Assembly (NCBI RefSeq): GCF_014651615.1
Contig: NZ_BMXF01000002.1
Coordinates: forward strand, 77,675-141,674
DNA: 64,000 nt
Reading direction: 5' to 3'
DNA from: Persicitalea jodogahamensis
GTDB taxonomy: Bacteria; Bacteroidota; Bacteroidia; Cytophagales; Spirosomataceae
The position numbers and the translations under genes were made by a program. How positions within the stretch are numbered: position 1 is the stretch's first letter; every line of letters starts with the position of its first letter. Positions 1 to 9,600 of this stretch are shown here, piece by piece. The notes beneath the pieces were generated by a model. That model was not told where the DNA came from. It saw only the letters and a list, made by a program, of their open reading frames with translations, and did no database searches.

Positions 1-37
1 TGCAAAGTGACCGGATAAGCAATTCAACCGGAAGTTG

Positions 38-1798
38 TCATCGAACGCCTCGTTTTACTTTGGTTATGACTACAGGTACACAAACATTGACCGGACAACA
101 ATCCACCTCCTCAACCAGAATCGGACAGCACCCTCCGGCTGGGCAAACATCGCCGGATGTGGTGAATGTATACGAGCCGGCACTGGTTACCTTCAGCGTG
201 GCGCTGGTTTCATTGGGAAGAAGCACCCCGTTTCTGAACCATTGGATGCCGGTCGAACCCGGTGGGGATGAAATTTCGACAGTTTGATTTGTGCATAACA
301 GAACGGGGGCGCTTATGCATACCCGACCGAAATCATCTTCTGACACCACGCCGTTGTCCGGGCTGGAATCGACGTCGGATTCATTCATTTTTGACACTTC
401 GGCGGTATAGTACTGCGCGCCCATGGAGATTACTTTTATAGTCAGCAGAATGACAGCCGAGTCCCCTGCCGTCACGGAGCCAACCGTCCATTTGCCCTCA
501 ACGTAGCTACCATCCCCACTACTACCTATAAACTGTACGCCGTTTGGCAGCAGGTCTTTCACCTCAAGGCCTGTGGCCGACAGCGTACCCTGATTTTCCA
601 AGACCAGCCTTATGGTTACGTTATCGTTGACCTGAGGGAGGTTGTCGCTGACACTAACCCGCAGCGCTACATCCGCCGTGCCCTGAGGAGCGAGCACTAC
701 AGGAGTGGGTATCGAGTTATCGCCCGAGTTGCCGTCCAGATCCGGGTCCACTTGCTGACCGTTGTTTGACCGATCAAGTACTTTGATGTCGTTGAAAGTA
801 CCTTCCCCCCAGGCTGAGTTGAAGAATGGCCCCGTGTTGCCGGTGCCGGGAATAACCTTCACCGTAAAATCCAAAACTACCGAATCGCCGACCGCCAGCG
901 AAGAAGTACCCGCCAATAGGCCGGTATTGTTGCCACTACCATCGAACGAGGTATTTACTGGAAAAGAAGGAGTGGCTGTCACTCCCCCCACCAAAATATA
1001 GGTAGCCGGCGACGAGAACGTATTACTCAGAGTGTCGTACACCTGCACATTTGCGAGGGGCACGTCTCCGGTATTCACGACCTTTACTCCGTAGCTTACA
1101 TTGAAGCTGCCGTCCAGGTTGTCCACTACGCTCGCTATGTACTTGGCCACCCCGATTTTGGACTCGGCGCTGCAATTGACATCGGGCCCTTTTTTAGCAA
1201 TAAACTGTTCTTTGGGAATCTCGTTGCCTCCTGTCGGTTGTCCCGATCGGGAGTAAAAGCTGGCCCGTACATTGAGCGACGATGCATTGAAGGCCGCCTG
1301 GATAAAAGGATCATTCGCCGCCAGTATGCTAACGGGGCCAAAACAGCCATTTCCCTTGAACGTAAACAGTGCGACCGAATCGCCCACCGTAAATTTGCCC
1401 AGGTTGGTTTGGAAGGGCGCTTTCCCGATCGCATAGTAGCGGGCGGTAGAATCGTATGTTTCACTGGCCAGCGTGGGTTCTATCGCGGGGTCCCCCAGTT
1501 TGCGTGGGTCTTTTTCCCAAAAACCCTTCAAATCCGTTATATCCTGGATGACAAATGCCTTGGGTACTTTCAGCGATACCTGAGCAGTAGCCGAAAACTC
1601 ACTTCCATTGGTGTTGTTGCTGTTGGGTGTACTGTAGTCCGGGTGCACCCATACCGTATACACCTCGGTGTCTACATTGTAAGTCAGCTTATACTTTACC
1701 GTATTGGTGGATAAGGTTTGTGCATGAACCGAGGTAGTGCACCAGAAAAAACAAAGTCCAATTGCTGCCCTATACAAACTTGCGTATTTCATAATCAT
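38..1798 (-). CDS. Secreted DUF11 surface protein with C-terminal Ig-like region
   Basis: A 586-residue protein with an N-terminal signal peptide ending near 'VHAQ'. Residues about 28-215 form a domain that recurs at the start of the next gene upstream (shared 'LSTNTVKY', 'VWVHPDYSTPN', 'FYSRSGQP'). Two DUF11-type beta-sandwich domains follow, with typical 'VNTGDVPLANVQVYDTL' and 'LENQGTLSATGLEVKDLLP' signatures. After about residue 495 comes an Ig-like stretch ('GIQWFRNGVLLPNE') and a short cysteine-rich tail with three Cys-Cys pairs. DUF11 proteins are generally cell-surface or adhesin-like, but no catalytic site is visible. It lies downstream of, and on the same strand as, three other DUF11 proteins. 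The tail does not look like a canonical T9SS type A sorting domain, so its export route is uncertain. Exact function unknown. Confidence 0.8.
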   Translation of the reverse strand: MIMKYASLYRAAIGLCFFWCTTSVHAQTLSTNTVKYKLTYNVDTEVYTVWVHPDYSTPNSNNTNGSEFSATAQVSLKVPKAFVIQDITDLKGFWEKDPRKLGDPAIEPTLASETYDSTARYYAIGKAPFQTNLGKFTVGDSVALFTFKGNGCFGPVSILAANDPFIQAAFNASSLNVRASFYSRSGQPTGGNEIPKEQFIAKKGPDVNCSAESKIGVAKYIASVVDNLDGSFNVSYGVKVVNTGDVPLANVQVYDTLSNTFSSPATYILVGGVTATPSFPVNTSFDGSGNNTGLLAGTSSLAVGDSVVLDFTVKVIPGTGNTGPFFNSAWGEGTFNDIKVLDRSNNGQQVDPDLDGNSGDNSIPTPVVLAPQGTADVALRVSVSDNLPQVNDNVTIRLVLENQGTLSATGLEVKDLLPNGVQFIGSSGDGSYVEGKWTVGSVTAGDSAVILLTIKVISMGAQYYTAEVSKMNESDVDSSPDNGVVSEDDFGRVCISAPVLLCTNQTVEISSPPGSTGIQWFRNGVLLPNETSATLKVTSAGSYTFTTSGDVCPAGGCCPILVEEVDCCPVNVCVPVVITKVKRGVR

Positions 1799-2005
1799 AT
1801 CACATTACTAGTAAAAACTCACAGGCTGGTTTTCTGCTTGTCGCATTGAATCGTCAGCCTCGTCACTCGCATATTTTAATCCGCAGCTGCGGAAAAGCTT
1901 TTCCCGTCTTTGGTATCAGGTAGTACAGTATACCCAGGCTGCCTGGGTCGAATTGCCTTCGGAATTAGTAAGGGAGGGCATAGCTAGGTATGCCCCCCCC
2001 TACGA
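1799..2005. other. Intergenic palindrome cluster
   Basis: This gap between two minus-strand DUF11 genes contains no ORF but several perfect dyads. CCGCAGCTGCGG (1881-1892) directly abuts GGAAAAGCTTTTCC (1891-1904). ACCCAGGC and GCCTGGGT flank a single base (1932-1948). GGGCATA and TATGCCC flank six bases (1976-1995), just past the stop of the 2006-6592 gene. The last could be a factor-independent terminator stem although no U-tract follows. The others may be regulatory sites or hairpins. Role not established. Confidence 0.5.
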
Positions 2006-5000
2006 TTATTCGGGCAGTTGTTGCTGAATAACGAAGAAGCTATCTTTCAATCCATTGCCTGGATGATTTTTGATAACGTTCTGATAGATAAACTCCACGT
2101 CATTGCCAGTGCCCTGGAACACTACCTCGCCATTCATATTGATATCCCCGCTTTGGTAGCCTTTCAGGATGTAGAAAGGCAGTTGATTGGTATTGCCCGG
2201 TGCGCCAACTACCTGCTGAGCCAATACGTTCACGTCGTTGCTCGTGCCCTGATAGATTACTGCATTGTCGCGCAGGGAGTTGCCGGCCCACATGGCTTTG
2301 CCCTGCAATACATCCACCTGCGGTTGGTGAATCGGCTGGTCAGCTTTACGGAACGTAGGCGTCGAAGGCTTCCGGAAATCAACTGTCGTTCCCGCCACCG
2401 TCATCGTCACGGCCCCTTCTGTCATCACGGCCAAATGGTTCCGGTGCCGAACGGCTACGTAGTAGGTAGTTCCGGCTGGTGAACGTACCGGTACCGGAGT
2501 CACTCCATCGAGATCAACAATATCACCATCACGCTGTAAGAGTGCCGAGCGGCTACTCACAATTACCGTAGGATCTGTTGCATCGCGTAGTTCTACGAAC
2601 ACCCAATCCACAATCGCGTTGCGGCCTGTCGTACTCAGCACATCAGCCGTGATGGTATTGGCTGGGATGGTCGGGTTCCAGAAGCCATACGGAGAAATGA
2701 GCGGAATAAGTCCTTTCACTCTCAGATCGTCACGCATCAAGGAGTCGATTGTCGAACCACCAGAGTAAGTCACCCCGAACAGCGATCCTTGCAGGTAAAC
2801 CTTTGGCAGCAGAATTTGTGCATCAAGACTGGCCGTTGAGGTGTTGTTGGCCATATTGGGATCATTGGCCGTGTTGTCACCTGATACGACAGCGGTATTG
2901 ACGTAAGAGCCCGTTGCGTTTATTGTTGCCACAATTTGTAGCGAAGCAGTACTTCCCACAGTCATGGCACCGATATTCCAGGTGCCGCCGGTATAAGCTC
3001 CTGCTCCGTTGTCTGATACATACGTAAAGCCAGCTGGCAATACGTCGGTCACGACAACCCCTGTTTCCGCGCTGGGGCCATCATTGGTGACAACCAGCGT
3101 GAAAGTTACGTTGGCTCCTGGTTCAGGCCGCTGGATGGACAGTGTTTTTACGATAGCCAGGTCGGCAATTGAGTTCTGCGCGTCGGTGTCCGTGGCGCTG
3201 TTGTTGGCCTGGTTGTTATCGGTCACGCCAGCGGGGGCTGTCACCGTGGCCGTGTTAACCAGGTTGCCGGTGGTTGCCGCTGACACGGTACCCGTCACGG
3301 TGAAGGTGACGGTGTTGGCCGCTCCGGCCGGGATGCTCACCGCTGCCGACAGGGCATTTCCGCTGCCCGTGGCGCCGCTGACCACGCTGGCTGCACCGGC
3401 TGTGGCCGAGCTCCACGTCACGCCTGTGAGCGAAACCGGGATGATGTCGGCCACCGTGGCGCCGATCACGTTGCTGGGTCCGGCATTACTAACGACGATG
3501 GTGTAGGTGAGGGGCAGGCCTGGCGTGTAAGTGGCGCTGCCGTCGGTCTTGGTGATGGCCAGGTCGGCCACTGAGTTCTGCGCGTCGGTGTCCGTGGCGC
3601 TGTTGTTGGCCTGGTTGTTATCGGTCACGCCGGCGGGAGCTGTCACCGTGGCTGTGTTGACCAGGTCGCCCGTGGTTGCCGCTGACACGGTGCCCGTCAC
3701 GGTGAAAGTGACGGTGTTGGCCGCTCCGGCCGGGATGCTCACCGCTGCCGACAGGGCATTTCCGCTGCCCGAGCCGCCGCTGACCATGCTGGCCGTACCA
3801 GCCGTGGCCGAACTCCACGTCACGCCCGTCAATGAAGCCGGGATGATGTCGGCCACCGTGGCGCCGGTCACGTTGCTGGGCCCGGCGTTGCTGACGACGA
3901 TGGTGTAGGTGACGGGTAGGCCGGGCGTGTAGGTGGCGCTGCCGTCGGTCTTGGTGATGGCCAGGTCGGCCACTGAGTTCTGCGTGTCGGTGTCCGTGGC
4001 ACTGTTGTTGGCCTGGTTGTTATCGGTCACGCCAGTGGGGGCCGTCACGGTGGTCGTGTTGACCAGGTTGCCGGTGAAGCCGCTAGGCACGGCGACCGCC
4101 ACGGTGTAGGTGATGCTGCCGCCTGAGGGCAGGCTGACGGTCTGGCTGATGTTGCCGCTGCCGCTGGCCGTGCCCGTCGCCCCGCCGGCGAACGCGGCCG
4201 TCCACGAGCTGATGGTGGTGCCCGTCGGGGCGTTGTCGGCCACGGTGGCACCAGTCACGTTGCTGGGTCCGGCGTTGCTGACGACAATCGTGTAGGTCGT
4301 GGTAGTGCCCGGCGTGTAGGTGGCGCTGCCGTCGGTCTTGGTGATGGCCAGGTCGGCCACTGAGTTCTGCGCGTCGGTGTCCGTGGCGCTGTTGTTAGCC
4401 GGGGTCGGGTCGGTCACCCCAGCAGGAGCCGTCACCGTGGCCGTGTTGACCAGGTCGCCCGTGGTTGCCGGCGAGACGGTGCCCGTCACGGTGAAGGTGA
4501 CGGTGTTGGCCGCTCCGGCCGGGATGCTCACCGCTGCCGACAGGGCATTTCCGTTGCCCGTTGCGCCGGTGACCACGCTGGCCGTACCAGCCGTAGCCGA
4601 AGTCCACGTCACGCCCGTCAATGAAGCCGGGATGATGTCGGCCACCGTGGCGCCGGTGACGTTGCTGGGTCCGGCGTTGCTGACGACGATGGTGTAGGTG
4701 AGGGGCAGGCCGGGCGTGTAGGTGGCGCTGCCGTCGGTCTTGGTGATGGCCAGGTCGGCCACTGAGTTCTGCGTGTCGGTATCCGTGGCGCTGTTGTTGG
4801 CCTGATTGTTATCGGTCACGCCGGCGGGGGCTGTCACCGTGGCCGTGTTGACCAGGTTGCCCGTGGTTGCCGCTGAGACGGTGCCCGTCACGGTGAAGGT
4901 GACGGTGTTGGCCGCTCCGGCCGGGATGCTCACCGCTGCCGACAGGGCATTTCCGGTGCCCGAGCCGCCGCTGACTACGCTGGCCGTACCAGCCGTAGCC

Positions 5001-6592
5001 GAAGTCCACGTCACGCCCGTCAATGAAGCCGGGATGGCGTCGGCCACCGTGGCGCCGATCACGTTGCTGGGCCCGGCATTGCTGACGACGATGGTGTAGG
5101 TGAGGGGCAGGCCTGGCGTGTAGGTGGCGCTGCCGTCGGTCTTGGTGATGGCCAGGTCGGCCACTGAGTTCTGCGTGTCGGTGTCCGTGGCGCTGTTGTT
5201 GGCCGGGGTCGGGTCGATTACCCCGTTGGGTACCGCTACCGTGGCTGTGTTGACCAGATTGCCGGTGGTTGCCGCTGACACGGTCCCCGTCACGGTGAAG
5301 GTGACGGTGTTGGCCGCTCCGGCCGGAATGCTCACCGAGGCCGACAGATTGTTTCCGGTGCCCGAGCCGCCGCTGACCACGCTGGCCGTACCGGCCGTGG
5401 CCGAAGTCCACGCCACGCCCGTCAATGAAGCCGGGATGGCGTCGGCCACCGTGGCGCCGGTGACATCGCTGGGCCCGGCGTTGCTGACAACGATGGTGTA
5501 GGTGACGGGCAGGCCGGGTGTGTAGGTGGCGCTGCCGTCGGTCTTGGTGATGGCCAGGTCAGCCACAGGGACAGGAACTGTCGTTACTTGATCATCGTCA
5601 TCCTCATCGGGAGTTTGGGGTCCGTTTCCGGGAGAAGAGTCGATATCGAGGTCATTGGAAGCAGAGACCTGGGCATAATTTAAATAGACTCCCGTTGGAT
5701 TCACTTGTGCCGTAATGGCGAGCGTTGCGGAGTTACCGGCGAGAATTGTCCCGATTGTCCACAAGCCCGTAATCTCGTTGTAGGTGGAAGCCGTTGCTCC
5801 GTCATCACTTACAAAGGTGTATCCCGAAGGTAGTTGGTCAGTAACTTCCACCCCGGTTGCAATACCAGGTCCGCTGTTGGTAACCGTAATGGTGAACACG
5901 ACATTACTCCCCACATTGGGAGTGGCGTTATCAACCATTTTGGTCAGCATCAGGTCAGAGCGACATTCGGTATCAGGACCAAGCTTGTCGATGAATTGTT
6001 CGAGTGGTTCCTGGTTTCCACCAGTTGGAGTACCCGTATCATTGCCCGGTTGTCCGGATCTTGAATAAAAACTTCCTTCTACGTTCAGAGAAAAAGGATC
6101 GGCTGCGGCTGCGGCCACAAAGGGATCTGCCTTGGCCAAGATACCGATCTGCCCGAAGCAGCTATTTCCCAGAAACGAGAATAATGCAACGGGAGTATTT
6201 GGGGCGAAAGGACCATAATTTGTTCGCGAAGGGTCCTTCCCGAAGACGAGGTAACTGAAACCAGGATCGAGCCCAAAGTCACCTCCATTCAGTTTGATTG
6301 GCTGTTCGGACCAAAATCCCTTTATGTTAATTACGCTACCCGGCACGATGTCGAAAGCCTGAGGGGCTTTAAGGGTTACCTGAGCAGTTCCTCCCGTTTC
6401 ATCCGTATCCGGATTAAAGGCATTGGGGGTACTGTAATCAGGTACCACCCAGACCGTGTACCTGCCGGAAGATGCCTCGTACGTAAGCTGATATTTGATG
6501 GTGTTGGTTGATAGCTGGGCGTGGACGGAGGTTGCCAGAAGAATCAATACCAGGGCACTGAGCAGGTTTTTGAGGTAGTGGGATTTTCTCAT
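2006..6592 (-). CDS. Giant secreted DUF11 repeat protein
   Basis: 1528 residues. A signal peptide ends near 'SVHAQ'. The N-terminal domain (about 25-215) is shared with the protein encoded at 38-1798. One divergent DUF11 domain follows (about 215-340). Six tandem near-identical DUF11 units (about 342-1140) each begin with 'ADLAITKTDGSATYTPG'; five are of a 134-residue type and one of a 129-residue type. Another divergent DUF11 domain follows. The last 270 or so residues form a C-terminal module ('SRSALLQRDGDIVDLDGV', 'YYVAVRHRNHLAVMT') shared with the next gene, ending in a dockerin-like calcium loop (G-D-I-N-M-N-G) and repeated 'QGT-x-NDV' motifs. Probably a fibrous cell-surface or matrix protein. 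No enzyme domain and no classical T9SS tail seen. Function inferred from family only. Confidence 0.85.
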   Translation of the reverse strand: MRKSHYLKNLLSALVLILLATSVHAQLSTNTIKYQLTYEASSGRYTVWVVPDYSTPNAFNPDTDETGGTAQVTLKAPQAFDIVPGSVINIKGFWSEQPIKLNGGDFGLDPGFSYLVFGKDPSRTNYGPFAPNTPVALFSFLGNSCFGQIGILAKADPFVAAAAADPFSLNVEGSFYSRSGQPGNDTGTPTGGNQEPLEQFIDKLGPDTECRSDLMLTKMVDNATPNVGSNVVFTITVTNSGPGIATGVEVTDQLPSGYTFVSDDGATASTYNEITGLWTIGTILAGNSATLAITAQVNPTGVYLNYAQVSASNDLDIDSSPGNGPQTPDEDDDDQVTTVPVPVADLAITKTDGSATYTPGLPVTYTIVVSNAGPSDVTGATVADAIPASLTGVAWTSATAGTASVVSGGSGTGNNLSASVSIPAGAANTVTFTVTGTVSAATTGNLVNTATVAVPNGVIDPTPANNSATDTDTQNSVADLAITKTDGSATYTPGLPLTYTIVVSNAGPSNVIGATVADAIPASLTGVTWTSATAGTASVVSGGSGTGNALSAAVSIPAGAANTVTFTVTGTVSAATTGNLVNTATVTAPAGVTDNNQANNSATDTDTQNSVADLAITKTDGSATYTPGLPLTYTIVVSNAGPSNVTGATVADIIPASLTGVTWTSATAGTASVVTGATGNGNALSAAVSIPAGAANTVTFTVTGTVSPATTGDLVNTATVTAPAGVTDPTPANNSATDTDAQNSVADLAITKTDGSATYTPGTTTTYTIVVSNAGPSNVTGATVADNAPTGTTISSWTAAFAGGATGTASGSGNISQTVSLPSGGSITYTVAVAVPSGFTGNLVNTTTVTAPTGVTDNNQANNSATDTDTQNSVADLAITKTDGSATYTPGLPVTYTIVVSNAGPSNVTGATVADIIPASLTGVTWSSATAGTASMVSGGSGSGNALSAAVSIPAGAANTVTFTVTGTVSAATTGDLVNTATVTAPAGVTDNNQANNSATDTDAQNSVADLAITKTDGSATYTPGLPLTYTIVVSNAGPSNVIGATVADIIPVSLTGVTWSSATAGAASVVSGATGSGNALSAAVSIPAGAANTVTFTVTGTVSAATTGNLVNTATVTAPAGVTDNNQANNSATDTDAQNSIADLAIVKTLSIQRPEPGANVTFTLVVTNDGPSAETGVVVTDVLPAGFTYVSDNGAGAYTGGTWNIGAMTVGSTASLQIVATINATGSYVNTAVVSGDNTANDPNMANNTSTASLDAQILLPKVYLQGSLFGVTYSGGSTIDSLMRDDLRVKGLIPLISPYGFWNPTIPANTITADVLSTTGRNAIVDWVFVELRDATDPTVIVSSRSALLQRDGDIVDLDGVTPVPVRSPAGTTYYVAVRHRNHLAVMTEGAVTMTVAGTTVDFRKPSTPTFRKADQPIHQPQVDVLQGKAMWAGNSLRDNAVIYQGTSNDVNVLAQQVVGAPGNTNQLPFYILKGYQSGDINMNGEVVFQGTGNDVEFIYQNVIKNHPGNGLKDSFFVIQQQLPE
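3171..5567 (-). repeat. Six tandem DUF11-coding units (402/387 bp)
   Basis: The phrase gagttctgcg (reverse complement of codons for A-Q-N-S) recurs at 3171, 3573, 3975, 4362, 4764 and 5166, with spacings of 402, 402, 387, 402 and 402 bp. The units are nearly identical at the DNA level, not only in protein. Five are type A (134 codons, 'GLPLTYT...SLTGVTW') and one, 3975-4361, is type B (129 codons, 'GTTTTYT...TISSWTAAFAGG'). In coding order the array reads A-A-A-B-A-A. This implies recent amplification or homogenisation. Confidence 0.93.
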
Positions 6593-6639
6593 AATGGGTA
6601 GTCGTAAAGATTTCTGATGAAATTTTCTTTCAATCTGAT

Positions 6640-9600
6640 TTATTCAGGGAGTTGTTGCTGGATGATGAAATTATCGGCCTTTGGCGTATTGCCCGGATGA
6701 TTCTTGAAAACATTCTGGTAGATGTACTCCACGTCATTGCGGGTACCCTGAGCAGTCAGTTTGCCATCCATATTGATATCTCCGCCGTAGTAGCCTTTAA
6801 GGATATAGAAAGGCAGAGTGTTGATATTGCCAGATGCACCGATCACTTGTTGATAAATTGGATTCACGTCGTTGCTGGTGCCTTGGTAAATCACTCCGTC
6901 GTCGCGCAGGGCATTCCCGGCCCACAGGGCTTTGCCCTGCAGTACATCCACCTGGGATTGGTGAATCGGTTGGATGCCCTTACGGTAAGTGGGGGTAGAA
7001 GCCTTCCGGAAATCAACCGTTGTGCCTACCGTTGTCATGGTTACGGCTCCTGCAGTCATTACCGCCAGGTGGTTCCGGTGTCGAACGGCTACGTAGTAGG
7101 TAGTTCCGGCTGGTGAGCGTACCGGAAGTGGCGTCACTCCGTCCAGATCCACGATGTCACCATCACGCTGCAGGAGCGCCGAGCGACTGCTGACAATCAC
7201 CGCAGGGTTAGTCGCATCGCGTAGTTCTACAAATACCCAGTCCACGATTGCGTCTTGTCCCGTGGCGTTTAGCACATTGGCCGGGATCGTATTGGCGGTT
7301 ACCGTTGGATTCCAGTAGTTGTAAGGTGAAGTAAGGGGTATCATTGGCGTCGGGACACGGAGGTTGTCACGCATCAGCGAATCGACTACAGAAGGGCTGG
7401 AATAGGTGACCCCAAAGAGCGCTCCCTGCAAGTACGCCCTGGTTCGCAAAATCTGCGCCTGGACACTTGCTGTGGAGGTGTTGTTGGCCGTATTGGGATC
7501 AGTTTCATTGCCAGATACGATAGCTGTATTGGCATAAGCACCCGAAGCATTGATAGTAGCGGTGATTTCCAGAGTTGCGCTATTTCCATTGGCGAGGTTG
7601 CCAATAGTCCATACCCCGGTACCACTGTTATAGTTGCCTGGCAATGTACTGGATACGTAGGAATAACCATTGGGGAGCAGATCCGCAACTGATACCCCTG
7701 TGGCCACACTAGGGCCATTATTGGTTACTACCAGGGTGAAGGTCACATTAGCCCCTATTTCGGGCCTTTGAACAACTACCGTTTTTGAAATGCTCAGATC
7801 CGTTCGTGGCGCTGGTGTGTCGGTGTCCGTAGCGCTGTTGTTGGCCTGGTTGTTATCGGTCACGCCGGCGGGGGCCATCACCGTGGCCGTGTTGACCAGG
7901 TTGCCCGTGGCGGCCGCTGACACGGTACCCGTCACGGTAAATGTGACGGTGTTGCCCGCTCCGGCCGGGATGCTCACCGAGGCTGACAGATTGTTTCCGC
8001 TACCCGAGCCGCCGCTGACCACGCTGGCCGTACCGGCCGTGGCCGAGGTCCATGTCACGTTTGTTAGTACAATCGGGATGGCATCGCTCACCGCGGCGCC
8101 GGTGACGTTGCTGGGCCCGGCGTTGCTGACGACGATGGTGTAGGTGAGGGGCAGGCCTGGTGTGTAGGTGGCGCTACCGTCGGTCTTGGTGATGGCCAGG
8201 TCAGCCACTGAGTTCTGCGTGTCGGTGTCCGTAGCGCTGTTGTTGGCCGGAGTCGGATCGGTCACGCCAGCGGGAGCCGCCACGGTGGCCGTGTTGACCA
8301 AATTACCTGTTCGGCTGCTGGGTACGGCGACCGCCACGGTGTAGGTGACGCTGCCGCCTGAGGGCAGGCTGACGGTCTGGCTGATGTTTCCGCTGCCGCT
8401 GGCCGTGCCCATCGCCCCGCCGGCGAACGCGGCCGTCCATGAGCTGATGGTGGTGCCCGCCGGGGCGTTGTCGCTTACCGTGGCACCGGTCACGTTGCTG
8501 GGTCCGGCATTATTGACGACGATGGTGTAGGTGACGGTTAGGCCTGGCGTGTAGGCGGCGCTGCCGTCAGTCTTGGTGATGGCCAGGTCAGCCACTGAGT
8601 TCTGCGCGTCGGTATCCGTGGCGCTATTGTTGGCCTGGTTGTTATCGGTCACGCCGGCGGGTGCCGTCACGGTGGCCGTGTTGGCCAGATTGCCTGTTCG
8701 GCTGCTGGGTACGGCGACCGCCACGGTGTAGGTGATGCTGCCGCCTGAGGGCAGGCTGACGGTCTGGCTGATGTTGCCGCTGCCGCTGGCCGTGCCCGTC
8801 GCCCCGCCGGCGAACGCGGCCGTCCACGAGCTGATGGTGGTGCCCGCCGGGGCGTTGTCGCTTACCGTGGCACCGGTCACGTTGCTGGGTCCGGCATTAT
8901 TGACGACGATGGTGTATGTCGTGGTAGTACCCGGTGTGTAGGTGGCGCTGCCGTCGGTCTTGGTGACGGCCAGGTCGGCCACTGAGTTCTGCGCGTCGGT
9001 GTCCGTGGCGCTGTTGTTGGCCGGGGTCGGGTCGGTCACGCCAGTGGGGGCTGTCACCGTGGCCGTGTTGACCAGGTCGCCCGTGGCTGCCGCTGACACG
9101 GTGCCCGTCACGGTGAAGGTGACGGTGTTGCCTGCTCCGGCCGGAATGCTCACCGAGGCCGACAGGGCATTTCCGCTGCCCGTGGCACCGGTGACCACGC
9201 TGGCCGTACCGGCCGTGGCCGAACTCCACGTCACGCCCGTCAATGAAACCGGGATGATGTCGGCCACCGTGGCGCCGATCACGTTGCTGGGTCCGGCATT
9301 ACTAACGACGATGGTGTAGGTAAGGGGCAGGCCGGGCGTGTAGGTGGCGCTGCCGTCGGTCTTGGTGATGGCCAGGTCGGCCACTGAGTTCTGCGCGTCG
9401 GTGTCCGTGGCGCTGTTGTTGGCCTGGTTGTTATCGATCACGCCAGCGGGAGCCGCCACGGTGGCCGTGTTGACCAGATTGCCTGTTCGGCTGCTGGGTA
9501 CGGCGACCGCCACGGTGTAGGTGACGCTGCCGCCGCTGGGCAGGCTGACGGTCTGGCTGATGTTTCCGCTGCCGCTGGCCGTGCCCGTCGCCCCGCCGGC

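Noticed and set aside
3009-5501. Plus-strand ORFs of about 125 codons repeated across the DUF11 array
   Set aside because: They are antisense shadows of the tandem repeats; their repetition simply follows the 402-bp period of the minus-strand gene and they lack family features.
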